Positions 43,160 to 52,682 of a stretch of DNA of 64,000 bases are shown here, one piece after another; position 1 is the stretch's first letter, and each line of letters opens with the position of its first letter. Made by a program: the position numbers and the translations under genes. The DNA is from F1-120-MAGs238 sp964484185 (GTDB lineage: Bacteria; Planctomycetota; Phycisphaerae; Phycisphaerales; UBA1924): positions 1 through 64,000 of the forward strand of contig CAZAEQ010000013.1 of NCBI GenBank assembly GCA_964484185.1, in the 5' to 3' direction. The notes below the pieces were generated by a model. It did no database searches. It was given only the letters and a program-made list of their open reading frames with translations, and was not told the origin of the DNA.

Positions 43160-45337
43160 TTACAGGTTCACTCTGCCATAGACCAGTTTCTGCATGCGAT
43201 CGATCCACTGGCCAGCCAGCGGTCTCCACTTGAGTGCGAATCGAACTGCAACTCGTTCGCCGGGCAGACCAAGCCAGTCAACAGCCTTTCCATCGGCCTC
43301 AAGGACCGGATCGATCTGTACTTCAAACTGCGGGTTCTTTGCCATTCCCTGGGCTTCCTGCGACTGTTCGGTTTCGATCGAACCGCCACCGAGATAGGAC
43401 AAAGACTGGTGGGCTAGCCGCCGCTGACCGGCATCAATGACTCGCACGTTGCCGCCACTAAAGACGTGGCCGACATTGGAGACCAGACGCATTTCAACGT
43501 TGTAGTCTTCGCGTGGGCGTTCGTACAACCACAGCGCTTCGTCCTGCGACATCGCCGCGACGACGCGGATCGACTTTGGATCGACGAGTTCGCAGATCGG
43601 TTTGCCTTCTTTCACCAGCGCCCCCATAAACAGCATGGGGTCCGCCGTAACAATGACGCCATCGTGCGGAGCCCGGACGATCAGCTTTGTCTTTTTCTCT
43701 CTGAGGACTCCCCGCTGGGTCCGCATTGTTTCAACGCGGTCTTTTGCGATTTGAGCCTCCGCGGGATCATTGACAATCGCCTTGCGTTCGATGGTCTCGG
43801 CTTCAACCAGCAATCCCTCAAGCAATGCGAGTCTTGCTTCAAGCTGCTTGCTGTACATGGTGACGATCGGTTCGTCCTTCTTTACCCATTCGCCCGGCCG
43901 CTTGTGCACCTGCTCAACAAAGCCATCTACCTGCGCATAGATACCAGATTTGTGAACCGACTCGATAACGCCCTCGCCGCGTCGACGATCAGGCGCCGGG
44001 ATGACACCGACGATGAGCACAGCCAGAACAATCATTGCCAGACTTGTCATCACCGCCCTGACACGATGATCGCCAAGTTTTGAGTTCGTCGCCAGCCAAT
44101 GCACGAAACCGAATGTGGGAATGAAGAACCAAGCTGCTGCGGACCAGATCGCCAGGAATACGCCGATCGCGAACATTTTTCCCAGCAGATACAGCGTAAT
44201 CGAGAAGAACACAAAGATGCGATACGAGAAGCTCAGCACGCCGTAGAGGTACAGCCAGAACTGCTCATCGCGCACGCTTGACGGCGGCGAGGCATCGCGA
44301 ATGCGATACACATACTTCTCAAAGAAGAACTTCAACATCGCTGTGGAGCGTTGCTGAAGGTTGGGAATCTCAAGCAAATCGCTGAGGATGTAGTAGCCGT
44401 CGAACCGCATGAGCGGATTCGCGTTAAAGAGCACTGTTGAAACGCTTGCGGTGAACATCGCGTTGTAGGCGATCTGCCGGAGCAAGCCGTCCGGAGTATT
44501 CAGCCAGATGATCGCAGCGACACCGGCGAGAAACAACTCGAAGATCATGCCGCCAGCGCCGACTGCCATGCGCTTCCATTTCGACTGGAAAGTCCAGCAC
44601 GCGGATGCATCGACAAATGGCGACGGGAAGAGCACCAGGAGCATGACACCAAACTCGGGGACGTTGCCGCCGAAACGCTTACAAATGATTCCGTGACCCA
44701 GTTCGTGCCAGAGCTTGGTGATAATAAATACGCCGACGAGCCAGCCCCAGTTGGTGGATGTAATCGTCGCATCGACACCGTTCTTGAGCGCGGTCGCGTG
44801 CGGGATGAGTGCAATCCCGACCCCGATCACAAACAACGCCCAGATTACAAAGCCCACCTTGTTCAGCACCGGCCGCATGATCGGCTCAAGAGCTGTCAAA
44901 ATCCGGTCCGGATTGAACAACCGCATCTTGAAGTACATCAGGCCGATTGCCTGCTGCTGGATGAACTTCGCACGCCGCTCGCTGCCGCGGCGAAGCAACT
45001 GATCCACTTCCGGCGAATCGTCCACCGAAAGCAAGTTTGAGCTGTACAACTGCGAAATCAGCTGAATAGCTTCATGCTGCGTTGGCGCATCATCGCCATG
45101 GTTCGCCAGTGCGAGCTGCCACACTTCATCAACCGTGCGATTGCCATCGAGCAGCGCGACAAATTCATACGCCACCGGATTCAGTCTGTAAAACTGATTG
45201 CTCGAAGGATCATGCACCACGTGCCAGCGCTGGCCGCGATAAAACTGCCGCGTGCTCTGAACATGCGGCCGCAACCGTGGCTTCATCGCTCTCACGCGAT
45301 GCCAGAATGGCGAAAATGTCGGGCGTTCTGCGCTCAT
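43160..45337 (-). CDS. PqqD-like / M50 site-2 protease / HlyD fusion
   Basis: A 725-residue membrane protein. The N-terminus (about residues 30-115) is PqqD-like (HVVHDPSSNQFYRLNPVAYEFVALLDG). Then come multiple membrane helices with the zinc motif HELGH (211-215, in LWHELGHGI) and the second metal loop NPLMRFDGYYI, as in the M50/S2P family. The C-terminal 270 residues form an HlyD-type adaptor (YAQVDGFVEQVHKRPGEWVKKDEPI, a coiled coil, then APHDGVIV). Such proteins accompany peptide maturation and export modules. CAGGAA precedes the ATG at 45337. It lies 26 bases after the GAF-HlyD gene. Confidence 0.88.
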   Translation of the reverse strand: MSAERPTFSPFWHRVRAMKPRLRPHVQSTRQFYRGQRWHVVHDPSSNQFYRLNPVAYEFVALLDGNRTVDEVWQLALANHGDDAPTQHEAIQLISQLYSSNLLSVDDSPEVDQLLRRGSERRAKFIQQQAIGLMYFKMRLFNPDRILTALEPIMRPVLNKVGFVIWALFVIGVGIALIPHATALKNGVDATITSTNWGWLVGVFIITKLWHELGHGIICKRFGGNVPEFGVMLLVLFPSPFVDASACWTFQSKWKRMAVGAGGMIFELFLAGVAAIIWLNTPDGLLRQIAYNAMFTASVSTVLFNANPLMRFDGYYILSDLLEIPNLQQRSTAMLKFFFEKYVYRIRDASPPSSVRDEQFWLYLYGVLSFSYRIFVFFSITLYLLGKMFAIGVFLAIWSAAAWFFIPTFGFVHWLATNSKLGDHRVRAVMTSLAMIVLAVLIVGVIPAPDRRRGEGVIESVHKSGIYAQVDGFVEQVHKRPGEWVKKDEPIVTMYSKQLEARLALLEGLLVEAETIERKAIVNDPAEAQIAKDRVETMRTQRGVLREKKTKLIVRAPHDGVIVTADPMLFMGALVKEGKPICELVDPKSIRVVAAMSQDEALWLYERPREDYNVEMRLVSNVGHVFSGGNVRVIDAGQRRLAHQSLSYLGGGSIETEQSQEAQGMAKNPQFEVQIDPVLEADGKAVDWLGLPGERVAVRFALKWRPLAGQWIDRMQKLVYGRVNL

Positions 45338-45363
45338 AAATTCCTGTTACCGTTTGCCGCGGA

Positions 45364-47382
45364 TTACCACCACAGCCACAAGCGAAGTTGGTCCACGATG
45401 CGGCGGCTGCCAATTCGCAGCAGACTCCGCTTATCAACATCAAACTTCGCGATTCCCTGCATTCCCGGCCGCAGCGCTGGCGATGCTTCATCAAGCTTGC
45501 AGCGCACTTCAAACGTGTTCTTTCCTTCTTTGGCTTCGCTCAGGGGCACGATCCGCTCAACCACAAATCCAAACTCGCGAGCCGGATCTGACTTGGTCGT
45601 AATCTGCCCCTTCATCCCTACTTCAATCAGCGAGATATCGCGGTCGTCAACCTTCACCAGCACCAGCAGATTTGGAACATCCGCAATCTGCAACAACTGC
45701 TGCCCAAGCTGCACCGTCGCAAAAATCTTGTCTCGCAAGTCGCCGGCGATAATCGTCCCGGAAATCGGAGCCTTCACCTGGGCCTGCGAAATTCGATAAT
45801 CAAAGAAATTCAGCTTTGCTTCAGCCTGCGCTGCCTGAGCATCGGCCTGCTGAGCATCAGAGAACTTTCCTTCTTTGCTCGCCGCATCCGCCTTCTTCCT
45901 CGCCATCTTGATGTCGTTCAGCGTCTCCAGCCGTGACATCTTTGCCTCATGAGTATCAAACTCAAGCAGCACATCACCGGCTTCAACCCGCTCACCCGGC
46001 TTGGTCTTAGCACCAATACTTGCAATCGTCCCTTCGAACGGCGCTGAAATTGTCCGCGGCTCGCGCGGCTGCAATTCCATTTCCGCACCGACGCGATACG
46101 GCAACGGAATGACCGCTGCAAGAATCAACAGCAACGACAGCGCCAGGCCCGCAGCCTTCCACGCTGTGTGTTTCGGTCCCACAAGCACCGCCGCCAACTT
46201 CATCGATTCTGCCAGAGTTCGCTTGTGCAGTGGCAAGTCATCCGACCGCCGAATTTCCAGCACCGGGCTCACCAGATCAAGCGTCGCCTGTACCAGTTCA
46301 ATCGTTGGAATCGAAATCGGTTCCTTGCTCGTAGTCTCGATCGTTACCACGCCCACGATGCGGTCATTGACACGCATCGGCAGTGACGCGATTTTCAGAT
46401 TTGCATCTCGCGATGCAAGTTCCTTGTGTGCATGCACCACTGCCTGCGCCAACAGGAAATCGGCCTCTTCTCCCTGCGCCGGCGGCGGGGGAAACACCAC
46501 GGGTTGCCCCTGGTCCATCGCCTCATCCATCGCGGCTTCGATCTTCTGCACCGTGTTCATGCGCCGATCGACGTTCTCAGTGTCGCTCATCGCGATCACT
46601 TTGCAATACAGCTTGCCACGCGGCTGAGTTCCGCCTGTGATCCAGCCCAGCGAGACTCGCTCTGCCCGAATCTGGCGACCAAGATCGTTCACAAACTGGA
46701 TGTTTGCGCCCTTGTAACTCGGCGCTGCGTTGATCGCCGCGATTAAGCGTGCTGCGAGATCAAGACTTGCTGAGGCTTGCCGCGTGCGCTTGAGGGATTG
46801 ATTCGCCCCGTGCAGGAATATGTATCCCGCGACAACTTCGATCAACGCGAGCGTCGTTTGCAATGCCTGGCGCGAGCGCCCTTCAAGAAGGAGAGTGATC
46901 ACACCGCGAACTTCGCTTGCGCCAGGTTCACCTGGTCCTCCGCCAGCGATCGGCACTGCGACCATCGTTCCTGCGCCGCGATCATCATATAAGGTATCGG
47001 TTTTTTCCAGCGAGAATACGACCATCTGCCGCGTCGCAACTGCCTTGATCACGGCCTCGCGCGCTTCATTCAGCGATTCGATTCCGGCTTCACTTTGCAC
47101 CTGTGTGTCGATCCCGCCTGGCGCAGTGGTTCCTGATGCGACGTACACCATCGCGGCTTTGGGTTCTACCGAGCTGGAGCTCTGTGCCCCGCCGGCGCCG
47201 CCCTCGACTGCATCTGCTGGCCGCACTGAAAGTGCAAACAGCACTGCTTGTCTGGCGTTGGACACCTGCCCAAGGATTTGCAGCATGCGAGCCAGAAACG
47301 TGCGGTCGTCCGCCGCTGGAGCAGAGAGTTCTGCGACAACTCGTTGCCAGCCCGGCGCTCGAACATTTGAAATCTCGATCAC
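45364..47382 (-). CDS. GAF-domain HlyD-family membrane fusion protein
   Basis: A 672-residue protein with a cytoplasmic N-terminal half containing one or two GAF-like regions (about residues 25-170 and 195-370). A single membrane helix near 410-430 (AGLALSLLLILAAVIPLPY) follows. The periplasmic half is an adaptor: a lipoyl-like segment (ISAPFEGTIASIGAKTKPGERVEAGDVLL), an Ala/Lys/Gln coiled coil, the returning strand VKAPISGTIIAG and a beta-barrel. I start with the GTG at 47382, which overlaps the upstream stop as GTGA and has AGGAG seven bases upstream. The GAF part suggests that export is tuned by a cytoplasmic small molecule. Confidence 0.85.
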   Translation of the reverse strand: MIEISNVRAPGWQRVVAELSAPAADDRTFLARMLQILGQVSNARQAVLFALSVRPADAVEGGAGGAQSSSSVEPKAAMVYVASGTTAPGGIDTQVQSEAGIESLNEAREAVIKAVATRQMVVFSLEKTDTLYDDRGAGTMVAVPIAGGGPGEPGASEVRGVITLLLEGRSRQALQTTLALIEVVAGYIFLHGANQSLKRTRQASASLDLAARLIAAINAAPSYKGANIQFVNDLGRQIRAERVSLGWITGGTQPRGKLYCKVIAMSDTENVDRRMNTVQKIEAAMDEAMDQGQPVVFPPPPAQGEEADFLLAQAVVHAHKELASRDANLKIASLPMRVNDRIVGVVTIETTSKEPISIPTIELVQATLDLVSPVLEIRRSDDLPLHKRTLAESMKLAAVLVGPKHTAWKAAGLALSLLLILAAVIPLPYRVGAEMELQPREPRTISAPFEGTIASIGAKTKPGERVEAGDVLLEFDTHEAKMSRLETLNDIKMARKKADAASKEGKFSDAQQADAQAAQAEAKLNFFDYRISQAQVKAPISGTIIAGDLRDKIFATVQLGQQLLQIADVPNLLVLVKVDDRDISLIEVGMKGQITTKSDPAREFGFVVERIVPLSEAKEGKNTFEVRCKLDEASPALRPGMQGIAKFDVDKRSLLRIGSRRIVDQLRLWLWW

Positions 47383-48368
47383 TTCGCCGCTCCTGTTGTC
47401 ATCGCCATCGCGCCCTGCAGCTTTGCGTTCCACTCTTCACTGGGTGCGGTGAATCGAACCCAAGCCGGTTCGCCCGCGACCAATTCACCAATGGTTCCGT
47501 CAGCGCGATCCGGATTTGCAAGCTCCAATCGAACCTGACGTGTGCGGCTGGATGCATCGGCAGTCGGCGCCAATTCAATAACCTTGGCCTTCATCACACG
47601 CGGCTTGCCCGCCACATCCATCAGCACCCATGCTTCATCGCCGATGCGTGTTCCCAGCTGGACTGTTTCCGGGGTCAGCGCCGGAACATCAATCCAGAGC
47701 GGGCTGACGTTGACTACGCGCAGAATCTTGTCGTTCTCGTTGGTCTGCTGGCCAGCATCGACCTTTACAAAGTCGACAACGCCGTCGAACGGCGCGATGA
47801 TTCGTGCCCGATCAACGCGTGCCTGCAATCGATCTACCGCGATCTCCTGCTGCAACTGCTCAACTTCAGCGGTTTCAAAATCTGCTTTCGCCGCGGCGTA
47901 GCTTAACCGCGCACGATCAATTTCCTGCGGTGTCGCGGCGTTTCCCTGCGACACTTTTTCAATCTTGTCGTTCTCAAGTTTCGCAAGTTCCGCTTGGGCA
48001 CGCGCACGCTCGACTGTCGACTTTGACTTGGCGCGAATCTTCTGCAGGTCGAGCGCAATGATGTCTTCGGCATCGTCCCCGCGGATGAGGATCTCGCCCT
48101 TCTTCACGCGCTGGCCGCTCTTGACGAGCACCTCGGTCACGCGATTCGGGTTTGAAAAACCCATTTGCGCATCCTTATTTGGGCGCGCGAAACATTTGTA
48201 TCCCTGAAAGGATTCGGTCAGCTCGTCAAACGGAATCGACACAGCCGCGGCAACTTGGGACTGTTCGTCCAAAGCATTCGCCCGACTCGTGCTCAAAACC
48301 GTGAACGCGCCGATCGCTAGTATGGCCGCCATGGTGTGGGCGGTCCCGATCATGCTGCTGGTTCTCAT
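47379..48368 (-). CDS. Periplasmic adaptor (HlyD/RND type)
   Basis: A 329-residue membrane fusion protein with a signal peptide (MAAILAIGAFTVLSTSRANA). The lipoyl half-motif VTEVLVKSGQRVKKGEILIRGDD is followed by a long coiled-coil hairpin (Ala/Lys/Glu-rich, about residues 100-175) and the second half-motif RIIAPFDGVVDFVKVDAGQ. It is the first gene of the minus-strand operon and overlaps the next start by four bases. No RND pump or ABC transporter is adjacent, so its partner is presumably the M50/SecA-like/GspE set or is encoded elsewhere. The ATG at 48368 is chosen for the signal peptide. Confidence 0.85.
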   Translation of the reverse strand: MRTSSMIGTAHTMAAILAIGAFTVLSTSRANALDEQSQVAAAVSIPFDELTESFQGYKCFARPNKDAQMGFSNPNRVTEVLVKSGQRVKKGEILIRGDDAEDIIALDLQKIRAKSKSTVERARAQAELAKLENDKIEKVSQGNAATPQEIDRARLSYAAAKADFETAEVEQLQQEIAVDRLQARVDRARIIAPFDGVVDFVKVDAGQQTNENDKILRVVNVSPLWIDVPALTPETVQLGTRIGDEAWVLMDVAGKPRVMKAKVIELAPTADASSRTRQVRLELANPDRADGTIGELVAGEPAWVRFTAPSEEWNAKLQGAMAMTTGAAK

Positions 48369-48534
48369 GCGGACAACTATACGGACCCTATTGCGGAAAG
48401 TTGCCCTTACAGATTCCAATCTCTCAACTTTCCAGAATTCCGACCGTTCAACTTTGCGCTAAACTTACCTCCCCTGGTTCCTCTGGACCCGCGATCACGC
48501 GCCCCAGGGTCACACCGTTACGAGGAGTTCCGCA

Positions 48535-49722
48535 TTGGCCACTGCCACCCTGAGCGCTTCAGCCTCCGTCCCCGCCGCCACTCTTGCAGTAAATGGGGGC
48601 ACCCCGATCTCCGCAAAGCCAGTGCCCTTTATGTCCACTGGATTGTCCGATAGCGATATTGGCGCGGCGATGCGAGTGCTTCATTCAGGCATGCTCCGCG
48701 CAGCAACCAAATGTGATGAACTCGAACGTCGATTCGGCAGCATGACTGGCGCCAAGCACGCAATGACCTGCGCCAACGGAACCTGTGCATTGCAGCTTGC
48801 ATACGAACCGCTCTTCCAACCCGGTGATGAGATTCTCGTCCCAGCCTGGACGTACATTGCCACGGTGTCAATGGTCGTCGCTCGCGGATGTATTCCGGTA
48901 TTTGTAGATGCGATTCCCGAAACCGGCCAGATCGACATGGCTGATGCCGCGAAGAAAGTCACTTCGAAAACCAAGGGCATCGCCGCGACTCACTTGTACG
49001 GCTGTCCCGTTGATATCGATGCCGTTCAAGCTCTCGCCGCCAAGCACAATCTCAAGGTTGTATACGACGCAGCCCAGGCTCACCTTTCTACATACAAGGG
49101 TCAACCCCTCGGCAAGTTCGGCGATGTCGTCACCTACTCCTTCTACGCCACCAAGAACCTCGGCACGGGCGAAGGCGGGCTGCTTTCCTGTAACGATGAT
49201 GCGCTCGCCAAGAGCATCAAACTCCTCCGCTCACACGGCGAGACCGACAAGTACCTGCATGAGTCAATCGGTTACAACTACCGCATGAACGACATCACCG
49301 GCGCAATTGGGTGCTCCAAGCTCGACCGCCTCGAAGCCCAGACTCGCCAGCGCCAGCTCAACGCGGCTCGATACGATCGACTCTTCGCTCCCATCGATGG
49401 CATCACCCCACTGCTGCAGACTCCGGGCTCACAAAGCGCCTACCACCTCTACGTCATCAAGATCGATACCAACAAATTCACCTGCACACGCGATCAGTTC
49501 GCCAAGGCGCTGCAAGCCGAAGGCGTCCCCAATGCAGTGCACTACCCGCGCCCATTGCCCAAGCAGCCCGCGCTTGCCAAGTTCGATAAGAACAACACAC
49601 CAGTCGCGGACCTGCTCGCGACACAGGTGCTGGCGCTTCCGATGCACCACGACCTCAGCGATGATCACTTCCGCATTGTCGCAGAGGCGATGGCAAAGGT
49701 CGCGGGCGCGTATCGCAAATAA
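48535..49722 (+). CDS. DegT/DnrJ/EryC1/StrS aminotransferase
   Basis: A PLP enzyme of the sugar aminotransferase family that makes amino-sugar nucleotides for surface polysaccharides. The 395-residue chain has CANGTCALQLAY (phosphate-binding), VPAWTYIAT, the stacking and Asp segment VYDAAQAH, and the PLP lysine at residue 207 in SFYATKNLGTGEGG, followed by YNYRMNDI. It starts with TTG at 48535, eight bases after GAGGAG. The gene is divergent from the HlyD operon. No other sugar genes are nearby, so the exact substrate cannot be read. Confidence 0.9.
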   Translation: MATATLSASASVPAATLAVNGGTPISAKPVPFMSTGLSDSDIGAAMRVLHSGMLRAATKCDELERRFGSMTGAKHAMTCANGTCALQLAYEPLFQPGDEILVPAWTYIATVSMVVARGCIPVFVDAIPETGQIDMADAAKKVTSKTKGIAATHLYGCPVDIDAVQALAAKHNLKVVYDAAQAHLSTYKGQPLGKFGDVVTYSFYATKNLGTGEGGLLSCNDDALAKSIKLLRSHGETDKYLHESIGYNYRMNDITGAIGCSKLDRLEAQTRQRQLNAARYDRLFAPIDGITPLLQTPGSQSAYHLYVIKIDTNKFTCTRDQFAKALQAEGVPNAVHYPRPLPKQPALAKFDKNNTPVADLLATQVLALPMHHDLSDDHFRIVAEAMAKVAGAYRK

Positions 49723-49730
49723 ACCAAATT

Positions 49731-50438
49731 TCAGCGTCGAGTCCGCCGTTTCAGGAACAGCGCCGTTGCGCCCAGCAGTATCACTGGTGGCGCAGGAATC
49801 ACATTCAAGCTCACAGCATCAACACCGAAGTTGAAAATGTTGACGTTGTCTGTCTCTGCGAAACGAAGTCGGAGCGTTTCGCCGGCATGCTCCAGAATGA
49901 GTGAAGTGACATCAACCGTCACGACGTTGTAGCCCGTCACCAGCGCAGACCCGACCAGGGTCTGAAACACATTCTGCATCACATCCGCTGTGTTCGTGCT
50001 GAATGGATCTGCGCTTACATGAAGGAAATCCACTCGAGCCTGCTGATTCAAGGCCGGTGTCGCAAAGTCCAGCGTCGCCGGAGTTGTGAACGCAGCAGCA
50101 GTGTTGTTCACAAAATACGAGAACGCCAACGTACCACCAGTAGACCCGGCGGGAATAAAAATATCCTGATAGAGCACATGCGATCCTGGTCCGGTGGCAT
50201 CTGTCATCGCCGCATGAAGTCCATCGGGCGGAGCCTGAACCACAAGTCCGTTGATCGGGCTGATAGTCCCTGTTTGATCTTGAAACGTCCCATCGCTTCC
50301 AATCTGATCCGCCCTGGTCCAGCCGTTGAACCCGAGTTCAAAGCTGCCATTGGTGATGAGGTCCGGGCGTCCGTACGCCGTTCCTATGAAGAGAACCGAC
50401 ATTGCTGTAGACATCAAAGCGTGTGTATTCATTTTCAT
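49731..50438 (-). CDS. Secreted protein with VIPAP-type sorting tail
   Basis: A 235-residue exported protein. A signal peptide (ALMSTAMSVLFIGTAYG) precedes a beta-rich carbohydrate-binding-like module (NGSFELGFNGWTRADQIG, a typical start of planctomycete NGSFE modules). The end has the tripartite form of a PEP-CTERM signal: VIPAPP, a hydrophobic stretch, then RRRTRR-like basics. The dipeptide is AP, not EP, which I think is common in Phycisphaerae. Its ATG overlaps the stop of the upstream dehydrogenase (ATGA). Substrate of an exosortase-like system by inference. Confidence 0.75.
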   Translation of the reverse strand: MKMNTHALMSTAMSVLFIGTAYGRPDLITNGSFELGFNGWTRADQIGSDGTFQDQTGTISPINGLVVQAPPDGLHAAMTDATGPGSHVLYQDIFIPAGSTGGTLAFSYFVNNTAAAFTTPATLDFATPALNQQARVDFLHVSADPFSTNTADVMQNVFQTLVGSALVTGYNVVTVDVTSLILEHAGETLRLRFAETDNVNIFNFGVDAVSLNVIPAPPVILLGATALFLKRRTRR

Positions 50439-52036
50439 TTGGGTTCAACTCCGGAAGGGGTGATTGTCTGACGACGTACTCCATTGTGAGGCCGGGAGAG
50501 ATTGCGACTGATGCGATAGATCGCATTATCAGTGTTTGATACAACGTACAGGTTGCCGTCCGGGCCCTGCTCAATATCGGTAGTAATTCCAAAGCCCGTG
50601 CCGATTCGGATCGATTCGCTCTCGGTCCCATCGAACTTCTGAGCTCTGAACAAATTGTCTGCGACCAGGTCGGCAAGCCGCGGATCGGCACTCACATCAA
50701 CATGAAGTCGATCCGCTGTTAGTCTCATCCGATAAAGGCTTCCCCCATTGGCCCCCACTTGCGCATTACTGCGTGCTGAGCCAATCCACAGCGTGCCGTT
50801 GTATTCCGTGCCCAGAGCATCACCGTTTACAAAAGTTGTTCCAGCTGGACCGATCTCAAATCTCCAGCTGAACTCCGGATCAACATAAATCGCGCCCGGC
50901 AGCATAAAAAGCCTCGAAAACGCTGCGGCCGGTGTATACGCAAGGCGCGTCGGAGGAAACCGAAGTTGCTGCAATGCACCGTTGAAAAGCGTTGTTTCAA
51001 TCAGCTTGAAATCTGCAAGGCGGCTCATAGGACCGCCCATTTGAATCCACCCGCCGTTCATTCCTGGAACCACCCTGTTCAGTTCGCTATACGCATCGTC
51101 CGCGTTCTCAGTCACCCAGAGCGCTCCAGACACCGGATCAAACGCGTGCCCAAACCCGTTTCGGTGCCCGTATGAGAATACCTTCTGAATGTTGGCTCCA
51201 ACTTCTCCACCAATTGCAGCGCCCGTTCCAAAGAAGGGGTTGTCGCTCGGGGCGGAGCCATCAGTGTTCACGCGAAGAATCACCCCTGAGAGATGCGCAT
51301 CGTCAGGAGCGGGCCCGCCAAAGGTGTCATCTACAAGAGGCGCTGTAAGAAATGGACCATTGGGCAGATTCTGCATCCATCCACGGCGTCCCTGGTCACC
51401 CATGTAAATATACAACTTCCCATCGGGACCGATTCGAATCACGCCACCATTATGATTGCCCGCGGGATTGCCAGTGTTATTCGTGCCAGGGTGCCCGGGC
51501 ACCACTACGTTGTCAGTCTGGAGTGCACGCATCCGGATCACATTGCGATCAAATGTGAACGCAGTGCCGTTCCAGATGTATCGATCAACTCGATTCCCAA
51601 GCAGCGTGGTTTCAAGAGTCACATTGGTATCTACTCCAGTGCTGCTTTCTGTCCAGCGGATATACGCAAAATTGTTAGTTGCGAAGTTTGGATCAAGCGC
51701 CATGCTCAGCAATCCCCGCTCCGAAGCAGAGTTCACCGCCAGGTCAAGAACCGCGACAGGCTGGATCACACCGCCAACGACTCGCTTGATCTGGCCTGAT
51801 GCCTTTTCAAGGACCAGAAAATCGTTGTTCGCAAGGAAAACAATCCCGATCGGCTGAATCAGCCCGGTATTCAAAACCGTTGTCACCTGGAGATTGGGAT
51901 CAAGCATCGCTGGCGGCGTCGTGTCTGCTCGCAGCGAACTACCAAAACTCATGGCCGCCAAAAGCGCTGCGACAGTTGGAGCGACTGAAGCACGAATTCC
52001 GCGCCTCTGTTTCGATAAGGGTGAACGCGTCTTCAT
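50435..52036 (-). CDS. PQQ-dependent sugar dehydrogenase (glucose/sorbosone type)
   Basis: A 533-residue exported beta-propeller enzyme that oxidises sugars with PQQ. A signal peptide (about residues 15-38) is followed by LIQPIGIVFLANNDFLVLEK, ERGLLSMALDPNF, NHNGGVIRIGPDGKLYIYMGDQG, the catalytic His-rich stretch SGVILRVN, then YGHRNGFGHAFDP and ENADDAYSELN. These are the family markers. The AAMSFGSSLRAD cleavage region looks normal. It heads an operon with the sorted protein, suggesting joint surface action on sugars. PQQ synthesis genes are not in the window. Confidence 0.85.
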   Translation of the reverse strand: MKTRSPLSKQRRGIRASVAPTVAALLAAMSFGSSLRADTTPPAMLDPNLQVTTVLNTGLIQPIGIVFLANNDFLVLEKASGQIKRVVGGVIQPVAVLDLAVNSASERGLLSMALDPNFATNNFAYIRWTESSTGVDTNVTLETTLLGNRVDRYIWNGTAFTFDRNVIRMRALQTDNVVVPGHPGTNNTGNPAGNHNGGVIRIGPDGKLYIYMGDQGRRGWMQNLPNGPFLTAPLVDDTFGGPAPDDAHLSGVILRVNTDGSAPSDNPFFGTGAAIGGEVGANIQKVFSYGHRNGFGHAFDPVSGALWVTENADDAYSELNRVVPGMNGGWIQMGGPMSRLADFKLIETTLFNGALQQLRFPPTRLAYTPAAAFSRLFMLPGAIYVDPEFSWRFEIGPAGTTFVNGDALGTEYNGTLWIGSARSNAQVGANGGSLYRMRLTADRLHVDVSADPRLADLVADNLFRAQKFDGTESESIRIGTGFGITTDIEQGPDGNLYVVSNTDNAIYRISRNLSRPHNGVRRQTITPSGVEPK

Positions 52037-52395
52037 TCAATTCTCCTGCTTCTCCAACACCAAGGGGTGCGGTTCAGAATCTCACCACGGGTCCTAGAAC
52101 AATGTGCCACACAGCTTGAGAAATGCCACGGAACTTGTAGAATTGTTTCAAGAAATAGTAATTTAGATATCCGTTTGGGTATTTCAGAGGCCATTCATCG
52201 CAATCGAAGTCGGACCCCGCCGCGTTGGCCTCGCCTCTCAGCTGGCGCGGGGTTCCAGTTCGCAGCAGGCATCCTGTGCCTATCCCATCCGCATCCCATC
52301 TGAGAAAATTCTCTCATATTCCGCGTGATCTCCAAACTGCCTCTGCGTTCAACCAGTATCGGCATAGTTAGTTGTGCCGAAAATGGAGCTTTCCT
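52037..52395. other. Gene-free stretch, no firm element
   Basis: I see no gene and no clear repeat here. It should hold the promoter for the minus-strand sugar dehydrogenase operon near 52050-52150, and a weak promoter for the small plus-strand frame at 52396. The block near 52200-52280 (Pro/Arg-poor, GC-rich) has no palindrome worth naming. Confidence 0.5.
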
Positions 52396-52623
52396 ATGTC
52401 ACGCTCAGTCAACCTGCCAACGAATCTTCAAATCCTCGCATCAGCTCTCGCCGCCATCCCTGGCTCGAAGGCCATTGGTGTGCGCCAAGGTCAAACCCCA
52501 TCCAGGTCTGATGCCATGCAGAGCCTCTTCTACACGCTCTCTCTCATGACTGCTTCTCAGCGCCAGTTGCCTTCGCGCGGCATCTCGATCAGAACATCAA
52601 ATCGTCGCAATTCCGCGGCCTGA
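52396..52623 (+). CDS. Possible small protein
   Basis: A 75-residue frame (MSRSVNLPTNLQILASALAA to the end), with GGAG eight bases upstream of the ATG. The product is basic with a Ser/Arg tail and a predicted helix in its first half. It is the only candidate in the 646-base gap before comB. No family is recognised, and the short length makes chance possible. Confidence 0.35.
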   Translation: MSRSVNLPTNLQILASALAAIPGSKAIGVRQGQTPSRSDAMQSLFYTLSLMTASQRQLPSRGISIRTSNRRNSAA

Positions 52624-52682
52624 AAATCCTGCGCAACACACGATGCGGCCACGAACATCACATTTGACCTCTACTCTCGTTC

